A stretch of DNA of 64,000 bases. Source: Blepharisma stoltei (Eukaryota > Ciliophora > Heterotrichea > Heterotrichida > Blepharismidae). The translations under genes and the position numbers were made by a program. Positions 21,342-33,141 of this stretch are shown in pieces (position 1 is the stretch's first letter; the number at the start of each line of letters is the position of its first letter). The DNA is taken from assembly GCA_914767885.1 (NCBI GenBank), contig CAJZBQ010000039.1:186001-250000 (forward strand), read 5' to 3'. The notes under the pieces were generated by a model. The model saw nothing but the letters and a program-made list of their open reading frames with translations, did not search any database and was not told where the DNA came from.

Positions 21342-22405
21342 AGCTATTAAATTTATAGATTCAATATATTGAAATTAATTATTCATTAATATTTTTATAT
21401 ACTAATAATTAAGGCTGCCCTTTAGATTTTTTTAGTTTTAGCAGATTTAAATAAACCTTCCAAGTAATTTTTTATATTAAATACAAGTTTAGATTTTACC
21501 TGGCCTGACAAGTATATTATTATAAAAGAAATAAGTCGGTTAAATTTCAAAGAAAAATTATACGCGACTTATAATATAAAATAGTCTAAAATATTGAATA
21601 AAAAGACCAATCTATTTTTAACTACAATTTATAAATTATTAAATAGAGCTCTAAATAAAAAATTTTTTGAAGCATAAAAATATAAATTAAATTCAAAAAT
21701 CTAAAGGTTGCACTCCCAAGCAATAACACAAATATACTCTATTTTTAGTATCTGAGTTTCTTTGATTTTGCTTTTGATGACATCATCTTTTATCCTAATA
21801 CAATTGGATTTTAGCTTCTTCATGGCTTCCCTGCGTTTAGGGTTATTTTTGACAAATCGAAGAAATTTCAAGTTTTATTGTGTCTTATTCACAGTAACTT
21901 CCATTCCATATTTCTTTTGCTTTTGGAGATATTCTTATATCTAGCAAATATGTCACTTATGAATTGCTGAAAATGCTTTAATTAGCATAGAAAATTCAAT
22001 AATATACTATAAATATTATTAAATTTGTCTTGACTAAGTAAATTTTTATTTTTCAAAAAATTAAAATGCATCTCAACATTTATAAGAAAAGTCCTAACGG
22101 ACTTAAATATTTTAAAATTTTTATATTCTTTGAGGATAGTGGACTTATTTTTTATTAAAGCTTCAAGATTTTAAGTTAAACATAGATTTAGTACCATCCC
22201 ATCCAAATTATTATCCTCATGTATATCCCTTATAACCCACTCATACCTCAAGCCTTTAGATATAATATGAATTAAAAAGTCTCCAGTTTGGGAATTTGTG
22301 TAGGAAAACTCAATTTATGCAAAGTCTTTTGAGAATACCTTCTAAAAGTAAATTTTAAACAAAAAAGAGGTCAGAAAAAAATTTGAAAATATTGTTTTAT
22401 TTGCC
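21342..22405. other. AT-rich spacer
   Basis: About 1 kb. An open stretch at 21762-21944 is hydrophobic and compositionally like its AT-rich surroundings, and I do not call it a gene. No repeats recognised. Confidence 0.4.
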
Positions 22406-22663
22406 ATGCCAGCTTACTCCCCCGTAAAGGAGTTTTTCTCGGAAGCAGACTTATTGCAACTGAGTAAGTATTTTCCCTTAAGAACTAAAATGGAACAATA
22501 CCAGCTAGCTATATGCCGCTCAATAATATCATTACTTGCTAAATTAGTGAATAAGAAGCTTAATGATTACTCCAAGCAAAATCCAAACGTATTTAAATGA
22601 TTAGTAAAAGCAACTATAATTGGTCAAAAAATTATTTTAAATATTAATCGTCAATTTTTATAA
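22406..22663 (+). CDS. Small hypothetical protein
   Basis: 85 aa if the TGA at 22598-22600 is Trp, ending at TAA 22661-22663. The first 60 residues have balanced, helix-prone composition (e.g. KEFFSEADLLQLSKYFPLRT and IISLLAKLVNKKLNDYSKQN) with better codon balance than the flanks. No recognised domain. It may be a genuine short gene or a fragment. It lies just upstream of ABCG copy 5 and has no paralogue elsewhere in the window. Confidence 0.4.
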
Positions 22664-22786
22664 AATTCTATTTTTCAAATTTTCAAATAATATCTAGATT
22701 AACTATATCGATCAAAGACCAGTTAATATAGGCAATATTTTCTAACTCAATTTCGATTTTTCCCAAGCTATTTCCATAGATTTAAC

Positions 22787-23000
22787 TCGCACCCGCTTGC
22801 TTAGTGAACAAACTATTAGAATGATATCTATTTTGGGAAAATTAGCACTCTTCTTTAGCTAGCAAAATTTTGTTGGTGTTTTTAAAATGCGAAAACAATA
22901 TTTTCAAATTATTTTTTATTAAGATTAATTGTTTTGGATTTTATAGATTTTTTAAAAAATATTAACAACCTGTTGGTGGACAAAAATCTAGCTCTCTAGA
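22787..23000. mobile_element. Decayed MITE remnant upstream of ABCG copy 5
   Basis: The left part has GCTTAGTGAACAAACTATTA followed by GAATGATATC, recognisable as the family's GTGAGTGAACAAAACCATTA end. The right part has CAACCTGTTGGTGGACAAAA. Both ends are heavily mutated and the core is shortened. Weak but consistent. Confidence 0.45.
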
Positions 23001-23050
23001 TATATTGGGAATAAGCACTTTTTTAAAAGTGCCATTTATGGCTTATAATT

Positions 23051-24966
23051 ATGATTACACCAAAAGATTTCTCCAAGAGCGAGGATCAAGATGGATTAGA
23101 AAACACTATACAAAAAGTTCAAGAAAATTCACTATTTTTAGAAGATGGCCCAGAAAACGTCCCAGAAACAGTAAAAGGTCAAGACGAAAGAACTAAAATC
23201 CAATTGTGCTGGGATAATGTAAGCTACGTCATCGAAAGTAAAGGTGAACAAACCCAGATCCTAAAATCAATTTCAGGCAAGGCCAACCCTGGGGAGCTTC
23301 TAGTTTTGATGGGGTCATCAGGGGCTGGAAAAACAACGCTTCTCAACATCTTGGCTGGAAGACTTAAAAGCTCAGGCAACGAAAAATTATAGGGCAAATA
23401 ACAGCAAATGGAACAAGTATCAAAGACCTTGATTTTGGATATTATTCAGCCTATGTGACCCAAGAAGATATACTACTTCCTAATCTAACTCCAAGAGAGT
23501 CCTTAATGTTTTCCTCAAGACTTAGGATGCCAGGCAACTACCAAGAACATGTGGATAGGGTAAATGGAATCATAAGAGATCTAAGATTGGCCAAATGTGC
23601 AGATAATATTATTGGAAGTATAACCAAAAAAGGACTATCTGGAGGTGAAAGGAAAAGAGTTTGTATTGGGATGGAACTTATCACTGACCCAATTGTCCTT
23701 ATACTTGATGAGCCTACTTCAGGTCTTGATAGTTTCACCGCTGAAGTAGTTATTGACTTATTGATAGAGCAAGCCAGAAAAGGTAGGACTATAATGTCAA
23801 CTATCCACCAACCAAGCACCAGTATGTTTGATAAGTTTGACAAATTAGTATTATTAGCAGAAGGTCATCTTGTATATCAAGGCCTTGCTTCTGAGTCCAC
23901 AAAATATTTTTCCAAAATTGGATATGGATGTCCAAAACTTATGAATCCAGCTGATTATTACATGAGACTTCTTCATGTTGTAGATAGGAAACATCATACT
24001 GAACAAGAGCATGAAAAAATTGAAAGACTAGTAAAAGCTTACGAATCAGAGGGTAACAATACTGAGGATTATGACAATACTAAGCTTGAGCCTTTGCAAA
24101 CTAAACATTTAACATCGCCCACAAACTTTGCAACACAGTTTGTGCTATTATTTAGAAGAGCTTGGATAAATTCAAGGAGAGACCCACTTGCAGGCCAGCT
24201 TTTATTTATTGAGTATATCATGATGGGCGTTTTAATCGATTTGCTTTGCAATAATTTAGCAAACAATTATGATTCTGCAACAACTAGAACTCAGACTTTA
24301 TTTCTCTCTGCAGCAGCTGTAGGCTTTTATTCTTGTCAAAATGCAGCTATGCAATTCCCAAGCGAGACCCCTATATTTCTTAAAGAAAGTAAACAAAGGA
24401 TTTATTCAACAACTTCTTACTATATGGCTAAGTCCCTTGCAGACCTGCCTATGCAATTTCTACCAAATTTTCTGTTTTGTCTTATTATATATTGGGCAAT
24501 CCCTTTTAATGATTATGATGCAAGTAAATTCTGGATATTTTACTTTCTGCTCACTTTATTACAAATAAATGCTCTTGGTGTTGGATATGTTTTAGGCTCT
24601 TGTGTTAAAACAGAAACAATTGCCTTGGCTATTACTCCAGTTTTTTTACAACCTATGATGCTTTGGTCTGGACTATTTCCGCATGTAGATAGTTATCCTG
24701 CAGGATTTGCTTGGGTACAATATTTTTCTGTAAGATTTATTTAGTGCATGAGATGGGCGGTAGAAGGACTTATGGCGAATGAATACAATGATTTAGGAAT
24801 GCACTGTCAGCATTGCACAGATTGCAGAAAATGCGATATTTTAAGTGATTTTGATTTTAATAGAAGTATCGGAGAAACTATATTGTATCAATGCATTTTG
24901 CTTGTAGGCTATAGACTCCTTGCGTTTGTGCTGCTGTGGAAACGAGCTTTAAATGCACGCAGATAA
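23051..24966 (+). CDS. ABCG half-transporter, array copy 5 (single 1-nt frameshift)
   Basis: Exons 23051-24729 and 24745-24966, intron 24730-24744 (GTAAGATTTATTTAG). The start [14 protein letters not shown] is preceded by the shared GCCATTTATGGCTTATAAT block. At 23380-23383 one base is missing (GGCAACGAAAAATT where relatives have GGCAACGCAAAAATT), shifting the frame right after the P-loop helix and giving a TAG a few codons on. Everything downstream is open and conserved: signature [20 protein letters not shown], all helices and the four-Cys loop. One lesion in an otherwise perfect gene suggests either a very recent mutation or a sequence error. I treat it as probably coding. It is the closest relative of copies 6 and 7. 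Confidence 0.75.
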
Positions 24967-25463
24967 CATAATTATTAATTCTTTTAATAAAAATGCTTAA
25001 TTTTGGAAATAAGAACTTCAAATATATTTCCAAAAATGAGAAGGATTAATTGAATCCAAATATTAGCAAAATTTTTATCGATTAAATTGCTTATCAAATT
25101 TAAAGTTTGCATTATAAACCAGACATATTAAATTTTAATATGAATTTTTAATGCATTTTATCAATTTTAATCTTTTTAAGCAATATCAATAATACAATAA
25201 ATCCCACTAAGCTATTTGCTAGCAATATTATAATTACTTCTAAGTAGCTAGATTAAATTGCCAGCCTGGTTGTAAGAAAATAAATAAAATTTGTAAAATT
25301 TAATAATTAAATTTGATAATTTTTCTTCGTAATTTTGGAAGCATTTAATCGATAAATTATCCCCAGCACAATTGGAAACTAATATATATTATTTTCGAGC
25401 TATTCTTAGCTAATTCAGGCATTTTTGATATTTTTTTAAATGGCTACAAGTATCGGTTTCTTA

Positions 25464-25620
25464 TAAAGTTTTCTCCAAAAGCCAAAGTAAATATGGAATA
25501 TAAATAAAAGTTTTGAAGGCAAAAGAAAGTTATAAATTTCTGAAGTTAAAAGTCCAATTGAAGTAATAAGCTATAGCAAGGAAGCTAAAATCCAACTCTG
25601 CTGAAATAAGATAGCTTAGC
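25464..25620 (+). pseudogene. Relic of an ABCG 5' end
   Basis: The text AAAGTTTTCTCCAAAAGCC corresponds to the KVFSKS start of array genes, and further on GCTAAAATCCAACTCTGCTG corresponds to the KIQLCW block of the ATPase domain. Stops and deletions lie between them. A second copy sits at 28680-28835 in the duplicated spacer. Confidence 0.65.
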
Positions 25621-26183
25621 TTTGCTTAGGATTAATTAGGACTTTACCACCCTTGGTCTAAAAATGCTAATATCAACGCTCCTTTGTGGATATATTAAGC
25701 ATTCATTGATTAAAACTCCAAATATTATATATTCCAGCAATCCACAAATGAATCTCCCAAAAACAAACTAAAAACCAGCCATGGAATATAATTCAGTAAA
25801 TGAAGAAAATGGACTTAAATTCAATCAAGCTATATCCCTACTAATCAGCAATTGCTTCCTACAATCTTAAATAATTAGCTTTAGCTTGATTCCAAGCTAA
25901 AAATTAAAAAAATACCAAAGATCTATAATTAAAATTGTCAAGTGGGTAAAAACTTATATATTAATTAATCATTTATATATAAATATGCAAAGAATTCAAA
26001 TATTTTGCCTTATACTTTAAAAACATTTTTAAAATAAGTTTTATGCTTTTAAGGTATACTCCTAAATTTTATAAAACATAGCGATTATCGAGCTCCCCAA
26101 ATCCGAGTAAAATTAAGCATTATCTTGGATATTTTCCTTTTTCGCTGGCTGATTCCCACATTTTCAAACACTTTTTTTGAACG

Positions 26184-26204
26184 GCCATTTATGGCTTATA
26201 AATA
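26184..26204 (+). promoter_or_regulatory. Conserved pre-ATG block of ABCG copies 5, 6 and 7
   Basis: GGCCATTTATGGCTTATAAA lies immediately before the ATG of copy 6, is identical before copy 7 (29399-29418), and is nearly so before copy 5 (23030-23049). Older copies keep a vaguer CATTT...TATAA pattern in the same place. An AT-rich element a few bases from the start fits the very short 5' leaders expected in this organism. It could be conserved by common descent alone. Confidence 0.4.
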
Positions 26205-28194
26205 ATGAATATCTCAAAAGAATTCTCCAAGAATATGAGTCAAGATGGAAGTGTAGTCCCAGTGATAAAAGAGGAAGAAAATTCAAGCTTTATTGAAGTT
26301 TATCAAGAAAACATTCCAAATGAAGCTAATGGGCAAGATGAGAGAACTAAAATCCAACTTTGCTGGGATAATGTTAGTTACGTCATCGATAGAAAAGGCG
26401 AGGAAACTCAGATCCTAAAATCAATTTCAGGCAAGGCCAACCCTGGGGAGCTTCTATACTATTTAATAATATTTTTGAATTATTTGTTAGAATGATAAAA
26501 GTTTCAATATTTATTGTAAAAAATGTTTAGTTTTGATGGGGTCATCAGGGGCTGGAAAAACAACACTTCTTAATATCTTAGCTGGAAGACTTAAAAGTTC
26601 AAACAATGCAAAAATTATTGGCAAAATAACAGCCAATGGAACAGATATCAAGGATCTTGATTTTGGGTATTATTCAGCCTATGTGACCCAAGAAGATATA
26701 CTGCTTCCTAATCTAACTCCAAGAGAGTCATTAATGTTTTCTTCAAGACTTAGGATGCCAGGCAATTATCAAGAGCATGTGGATAGGGTAAATGGAATCA
26801 TAAATGATCTAAGATTGGTCAAATGTGCAGATAATATTATTGGAAGTATAACCAAAAAAGGAATATCTGGAGGTGAAAGGAAAAGAGTTTGTATTGGGAT
26901 GGAACTTATCACTGATCCAATCGTCCTTATACTTGATGAGCCTACTTCAGGTCTTGATAGTTTTACAGCAGAAGTCGTTATTGACTTATTGATAGAGCAA
27001 GCAAAGAAAGGTAGAACTGTAATGTCAACTATCCACCAACCAAGTACAAGTATGTTCGATAAGTTTGACAAATTAATTTTATTAGCAGAAGGCCATCTTG
27101 TATATCAGGGCCGCGCTTCAGAGTCCACAAAATACTTTGCAAAAATTGGATACGAGTGTCCAAAGCTTATGAACCCAGCTGACTACTATATGAGACTTCT
27201 TCACGTTGTAGATAGGAAGCATCATACTGAAGAAGAGCATGAAAAAATAGAAAAAATAGTATCAGCATATAATTCCATAGAGCAGAATGATGGAGATTAT
27301 GATAAGTCAAAGCTTGAGCCTTTACAAACTAAGCATTTAGCCTCCCCAACAAATTTTGTAACGCAATTCGCTTTACTCTTTAGAAGAGCTTGGATAAATG
27401 GAAGAAGAGACCCACTTGCTGGTCAGCTTTTGTTTATCGAGTACATTATGATGGGTGTTTTAATCGATTTGCTCTGTAACAATTTAGCAAAAAATTATAA
27501 CTCTTCAACAACTAGAACTCAAACTCTATTTCTCTGTGCAGCTGCGGTAGGTTTTTACTCATGCCAAAATGCAGCAATGCAGTTCCCAAGCGAGACTCCT
27601 ATATTTTTAAAAGAAAGCAAGCAAAGGATTTATTCTACGACTTCTTATTACCTTGCTAAGTCCCTTGCAGACCTGCCTATGCAATTTCTACCAAATTTTC
27701 TGTTTTGTCTTATTATATATTGGGCAATCCCTTTTAATGATTATGATGCAAGTAAATTCTGGATATTTTACTTTCTGCTCACTTTATTACAAATAAATGC
27801 TCTTGGTGTTGGATATGTTTTAGGCTCATGCGTTAAAACAGAAACAATTGCCTTGGCTATTACTCCAGTTTTTTTACAACCTATGATGCTTTGGTCTGGA
27901 CTATTTCCACATGTAGATAGTTATCCTGCAGGATTTGCTTGGGTACAATATTTTTCTGTAAGATTTATTTAGTGCATGAGATGGGCGGTAGAAGGACTTA
28001 TGGCGAATGAATACAATGATTTAGGAATGCACTGTCAACATTGCACAGATTGCAGAAAATGCGATATTTTAAGTGATTTTGATTTTAATAGAAGTATCGG
28101 AGAAACTATATTGTATCAATGCATTTTGCTTGTAGGCTATAGACTCCTTGCGTTTGTGCTGCTGTGGAAACGAGCTTTAAATGCACGCAGATAA
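26205..28194 (+). CDS. ABCG half-transporter, array copy 6 (one IES, one intron)
   Basis: Parts 26205-26456, 26530-27957 and 27973-28194 join to 1902 nt, 633 aa. The start is MNISKEFSKNMSQD. A 73-bp TA-bounded IES interrupts Leu-Leu just before Walker A ([16 protein letters not shown]). The intron 27958-27972 is GTAAGATTTATTTAG. The signature reads ISGGERKRV, an unusual Leu-to-Ile at the first signature residue. Other catalytic motifs are standard. The C-terminal 500 nt are almost identical to copy 5, pointing to recent duplication or gene conversion. Confidence 0.9.
26457..26529. other. 73-bp TA-bounded IES in ABCG copy 6
   Basis: The TA at 26455-26456 and 26528-26529 flank 71 bp of extremely AT-rich DNA without inverted repeats. 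Removal restores CTTCTA-GTTTTGATGGGG as in uninterrupted copies. The insertion point is identical to those in copies 3 and 9, but the sequence is unrelated. Confidence 0.85.
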
Positions 28195-29420
28195 CATAAT
28201 TATTAATTCTTTTAATAAAAATGCTTAATTTTGGAAATAAGAACTTCAAATATATTTCCAAAAATGAGAAGGATTAATTGAATCCAAATATTAGCAAAAT
28301 TTTTATCGATTAAATTGCTTATCAAGTTTAAAGCTTGCATTATAAGCCAAAAATATTAAAGTTTAAAATTAACTTTTTATGCATTTTATTAATTTTAGTC
28401 CTTTAAGTAATATCAATAAAAATAATAAAAGAAATCCCACTAAGCTATTTGCTAGTCAATATTATAAGTAGCTAGATTAAAATTGCCAGACTGGCTTTAA
28501 AGAAAATAAATAAAATTTTTAAAAATCTAATAATTAAATTTGATAAGTTTTCTTCGAAATTTTGAAAGCGTTTAACCGATAAAATTTCCCAATAGAATTG
28601 GGAACTAATATATATTATTTTCGAGCTAATTCAGGCATTTTTGATATTTTTTAAATGGCTACATGTATCGGTTTCTTATAAAGTTTTCTCCAAAAGCCAA
28701 AGTAAATATGGAATATAAATAAAAGTTTTGAAGGCAAAAGAAAGTTATAAATTTCTGGAGTAAAAAGTCCAATTGAAGTAATAAGCTATAGCAAGGAAGC
28801 TAAAATTCAACTCTGCTAAGATAATGATAGCTTAGCTTTGTTTAGGATTAATTAGGACTTTCCCACACTTGGTCTAAAAATGCTAATATTAACGCTCCTT
28901 TGTGGATATATTAAGCATTCATTGATTAAAACTCCAAATATTATATATTCCAGCAATCCACAAATGAATCTCCCAATAAGCAGACTAAAAACCAGCCATG
29001 GAATGTAATTCAGTAAATGAAGAAATGGATTTAAATTCAATCAAGCTATATCCCTAATAATCAGCAATTGCATCCTGCAATCTTAAATAATTAGCTTTAG
29101 CTTGATTCCAAGCAAAAAAATCAAAAAAATACCAAAGATTTATAATTTAAATTGCCAAGTGAGTAAAAAATTATAATTTAATCAATCATTTATATATAAA
29201 TATGCAAAAAAATTCAAATATTTTGCCTTATCTTTAAAAAACATTTTTAAAATACGTTTATGCTTTTAGGTATATCCCTAAATTTTATAAAACATAAATA
29301 TTATCGAGCACACCAAATGCAACAAAAATTAAGCTTCATCTAGGAAATTTTCCTTTTTCGCTGACTGATTCCCGTATTTTCAAACACTTTTATTGAACGG
29401 CCATTTATGGCTTATAAATA
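28195..29420. repeat. Duplicated spacer, copy B (partner 24967-26204)
   Basis: Homologous over its whole length to the spacer after copy 5, with small indels and about one difference per 10-15 bases in its right part but near identity in the first 130 bp. It includes a second copy of the ABCG 5' relic at 28680-28835. Confidence 0.85.
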
Positions 29421-31331
29421 ATGAATATCTCAAAGGAATTCTCCAAGAATATGAGTCAAGATGGAAGTGTAGTCCCAGTGATAAAAGCGGAAGAAAATTC
29501 AAGCTTTATTGAAGCTTATCAAGAAAAAATTCCAAATGCAGCTAATGGGCATGATGAGAGAACTAAAATCCAACTTTGCTGGGACAATGTTAGTTACGTC
29601 ATCGAAAGTAGAGGTGAACAAACCCAGATCCTAAAATCAATTTCAGGTAAAGCCAACCCTGGGGAGCTTTTAGTTTTGATGGGGTCATCAGGGACTGGAA
29701 AAAACACTTCTTAACATCTTGGCTGGAAGACTTAAAAGTTCAGGCAATGCAAAAATTATAGGGCAAATAACAGCAAATGGAACAAGTGTCAAAGAACTTG
29801 ATTTTGGGTATTATTCAGCTTATGCAACCCAAGACGATATACTACTTCCTAATCTAACTCCAAGAGAGTCATTAATGTTTTCTTCAAGACTTAGGATGCC
29901 AGGTAACTACCAAGAACATGTGAATAGGGTAAATGGAATCATAAGAGATCTAAGATTGGCCAAATATGCAGATAATATTATTGGAAGTATAACCAAAAAG
30001 GACTATCTGGGGGGAAAGAAAAAGAGTTTGTATTGGGATGGAACTTATCACTGATCCAATCGTCCTTATACTTGATGAGCCTACTTCAGGTCTTGATAGT
30101 TTTACAGCAGAAGTCGTTATTGACTTATTGATAGAGCAAGCAAAGAAAGGTAGAACTGTAATGTCAACCATTCACCAACCAAGTACAAGCATGTTTGAGA
30201 AATTTGACAAATTAGTATTATTAGCAGAAGGCCATCTTGTATATCAAGGCCCTGCATCAGATTCAACTAAATACTTTGCAAAAATTGGATACGAGTGTCC
30301 AAAGCTTATGAACCCAGCTGACTATTATATGAGACTTCTTCATGTTGTAGATAGGAAGTATCCTACTGAAGAAGAACATGAAAAAATAGAAAAAATGGTA
30401 ACAGCTTATAATTCAATAGAGCAGGATGAAGGAGACTATGATAATACCAAACTTGAGGCTTTGCAAACTAAGCATTCAGCCTCGCCAACAAACTTTGCCA
30501 CGCAGTTTGTGCTACTGTTTAGAAGAGTTTGGATAAATGCAAGAAGAGACCCTCTTGCTGGCCAGCTTTTATTTATCGAGCGCATTATGATGGGTGTTTT
30601 AATCGATTTGCTCTGTAGCAATTTAGCAAAAAATTATAACTCTTCAACAACTAGAACTCAAACTCTTTTTCTCTGTGCAGCGGCTGTAGGTTTTTACTCA
30701 TGCCAAAATGCAGCAATGCAGTTCCCAAGCGAGACTCCTATATTCTTAAAAGAAAGCAAGCAAACGGTTTATTCTACAACTTCTTATTACCTTTCCAGGT
30801 CCCTTGCAGACCTGCCTATGCAATTTCTACCACTTTTCTGTTTTGTCTTATTGTATATTGGGCAATCCCTTTTAATGATTATGATGCAAGTAAATTCTGG
30901 ATATTTAACTTTCTGCTCACTTTACTGCAAATAAATGCTCTTGGCGTTGGATATGTTTTAGGCTCTTGTGTTAAAACAGAAACAATTGCCTTGGCTATTA
31001 CTCCAGTTTTTTTACAACCTATGATGCTTTGGTCTAACTATTTCCATATGTAGATAGTTACTCTTCAGGATTTGCTTGGGTACAATATTTTTCTGTAAGA
31101 TTTATTTAGTGCATGAGATGGGCGGTAGAAGGACTTATGGCGAATGAATACAATGATTTAGGAATGCACTGTCAACATTGCACAGATTGCAGAAAATGCG
31201 ATATTTTAAGTGATTTTGATTTTAACAGAAGCATTGGAGAAACTATATTGTATCAATGCATTTTGCTTGTAGGCTATAGACTCCTTGCGTTTGTGCTGCT
31301 GTGGAAACGAGCTTCAAATGCACGTAGATAA
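29421..31331 (+). pseudogene. ABCG half-transporter, array copy 7 (multiple frameshifts)
   Basis: This copy keeps the start (MNISKEFSKNMSQD), the 15-nt intron (31095-31109) and the stop, but has at least five small deletions. Two bases are lost in the Walker A motif (29698-29706, where GAGKTTLL becomes unreadable), one each at 29994-30001 and 30009-30016 (destroying the LSGGER signature), one near 30833 in the membrane domain and one near 31035. The first Walker A Ala codon is also changed. The net loss is 6 nt, so the ends are in the same frame, but the core is broken. Several lesions in catalytic motifs rule out a single read error. A pseudogene related to copies 5 and 6. Confidence 0.85.
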
Positions 31332-32048
31332 ACATAATATAATCGAAATTTCGTTTAATAAAAAATATAATGTTGATAAAAAAATTTTAAGTCTCTACAA
31401 ATATTTTTTCACAAATCTAATTTAATTGTTGGGATCAAATTTATTAATCGTCATTAATTTTATCTATATAATTTGTATGATATTAATTCTTTTTATTAAC
31501 GAATTAATAAAACTCTAAAAATCAAATTTCTTGTTTGTATTTAATATTACCTTAATCAGATAGGTTATCTATCTTTTAAAGTAAATTCACAAACAAAAAT
31601 ATATCTTAAATAGATTAAGATTAAATATTTAAGAGCTATAAGATAGGAAAAAAATAATGAACTGATAAGGAAGCTATGTATGAAATATTCAATTATTTTA
31701 ATTTTTTAAATTAAAAGGTAAATGGGATAATGTTTAATAAATTAACATTAAAGGAATGATAAAAGCTAAATATAAAATTTTAAGTAAGTTTAAAGCTTTA
31801 AACAGCTACAGAAAAAAATTTTAGCTTAAATTATTCAAAGTAATTATGTTTTTATATAACAGTTTATCTGCGCTTATATAATGGAGAGATAATTCAGTAA
31901 TAAAACGAAGTATAAATTAAATTGTAATCGAAAAAGCATAATTTCATTTGTAAATAAGCTATTATTTCTTTGTTAAGTGTTTTTAAATATCTGTGCAAAG
32001 AAATTATTCAACTAATATGGAGAGCTTAAAATCTAATTTATTTGCCTA
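31332..32048. repeat. Spacer homologous to 36936-37640
   Basis: The block around 31545-31800 (for example AGGTAAATGGGATAATGTTT, and GAATGATAAAAGCTAAATAT) recurs at about 37140-37400. This shows that the copy-7 end plus spacer was duplicated upstream of copy 9. No gene. Confidence 0.8.
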
Positions 32049-32491
32049 ACTCCCCCCCCATCCTTGATCGAAAGATTGACTGTAAAAATTCCTAAAAATT
32101 GGGGAAATTAACCCCCATCCTTGATCGAACGATTTTCATTTCATGCAAATTTTTATATATATAAAAATATATTATCAAAAGCTTGGGAAGATGTACATAA
32201 ATGAAGTTGTTTTCAGAGCTTTGAGAAGACAGAAAGCTACTTAATCAACCATCCGAAGTGATTTAGTCATCAACCTAGGCTTAAAAATTCAATAATCTAA
32301 AAAATAGTGATTCTTTAAAATCTAAAAAAAAAATTTAATTCAATAAGGAACAAATTAAAATTTATACAGTTTAAAGGGGTAACTAATAAATCAAAATATT
32401 AAAAATTGGTATTTTATGGAATTAATTCAATTTTTTGCTGTAAAAATAATTATTAAATACTCTTAACCCTCTTATTTAAAATCAAATAAAA

Positions 32492-32525
<34 letters not shown>

Positions 32526-32612
32526 ATACATAATTTTTTTTCCCAAAAATTGTTTTAAACCCCCATCCTTGATCGAACGATGGCGAGTCGTTCGATCAAG
32601 GATTGGGAAGTA
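32049..32612. mobile_element. MITE-like element, CCATCCTTGATCGAACGAT family
   Basis: TA-bounded (32047-32048, 32611-32612), 564 bp. The left end ACTCCCCCCCCATCCTTGAT is followed by a second direct copy of the motif (32111-32134). The right end has one direct and one inverted copy forming a hairpin (32558-32605). It includes a (TA)n run at 32493-32522. The paralogous spacer at about 37630-37650 lacks the element precisely, with a single TA in place, so this is a true insertion. Confidence 0.85.
32493..32522. repeat. (TA)n microsatellite inside the MITE
   Basis: About 15 TA units. No function is implied. Confidence 0.9.
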
Positions 32613-32691
32613 AAAAGATTGAAAAGCCTGCTTCATATATAAAGCTTTATAAAACCTTAGCATTCAATAGAAAAGTATTAAAAATTCCTTA

Positions 32692-33019
32692 CTCCCCCCC
32701 CTCCGTGAGTGAACAAAACCATTAGAAAAATCCCTCCGTGAGTGAACAAAAATTTTTTTAATACAAAAAATTTTTATGGAAAAAAATTTCGATATATAAA
32801 TGATAATTAGCATAATGAAATCTAGAGCTAATTCTGTTTAATTTTAGACGAATTGCTTTTTTAAAACATAAATTTTACAAAAAAAATTAATATTTGCTTT
32901 CCAATTTTTGCAAATTAGATTTTTTTAAATTTCGAAAAAATATTTTTTAAAGAAAAAATTAACCCCCCTCCGTGAGTGAACAAAATTTTTTTGTTCACTC
33001 ACGGAGGGGGGGGGAGTTA
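32692..33019. mobile_element. MITE-like element, CTCCGTGAGTGAACA family, with TTA duplication
   Basis: TTA at 32689-32691 and 33017-33019. Two direct motif copies at the left end (first CTCCGTGAGTGAACAAAACC, second at about 32732-32750). The right end is a perfect hairpin (CTCCGTGAGTGAACAAAA and its inverse, about 32969-33007) closing in a G-run. The paralogous spacer near 37710-37720 has only one TTA and no element. A good reference copy for the family. Confidence 0.9.
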
Positions 33020-33141
33020 GATAATAAAATAAAAAAGCCTTCCCTTTGAACAAAAATTTTCCAAAGATGAGCTAAAATAAACAGCAATTCCAAACTAATA
33101 TACACCTTATTTAAAGTTAATTTTTTGATCTGATTTTAGAA

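Larger units (their letters stand above)
24967..26204. repeat. Duplicated spacer, copy A (partner 28195-29420)
   Basis: From the stop of ABCG copy 5 onward, this 1.2-kb spacer is about 90% alike by eye to the one following copy 6. The duplicated unit is therefore an ABCG gene plus its downstream spacer. The pre-ATG block GGCCATTTATGGCTTATAAA at the right end is common to both spacers. It holds an ABCG 5' relic (25464-25620). Confidence 0.85.

Noticed and set aside
23380-23383. Frameshifts in copies 5 and 8 as programmed frameshifting
   Set aside because: Single-base losses near or in homopolymers at non-equivalent places. Mutation or read error is simpler.
26457-26529. Short IESs interpreted as spliceosomal introns
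   Set aside because: They lack GT...AG ends and are bounded by TA repeats. True introns here are 15 nt.
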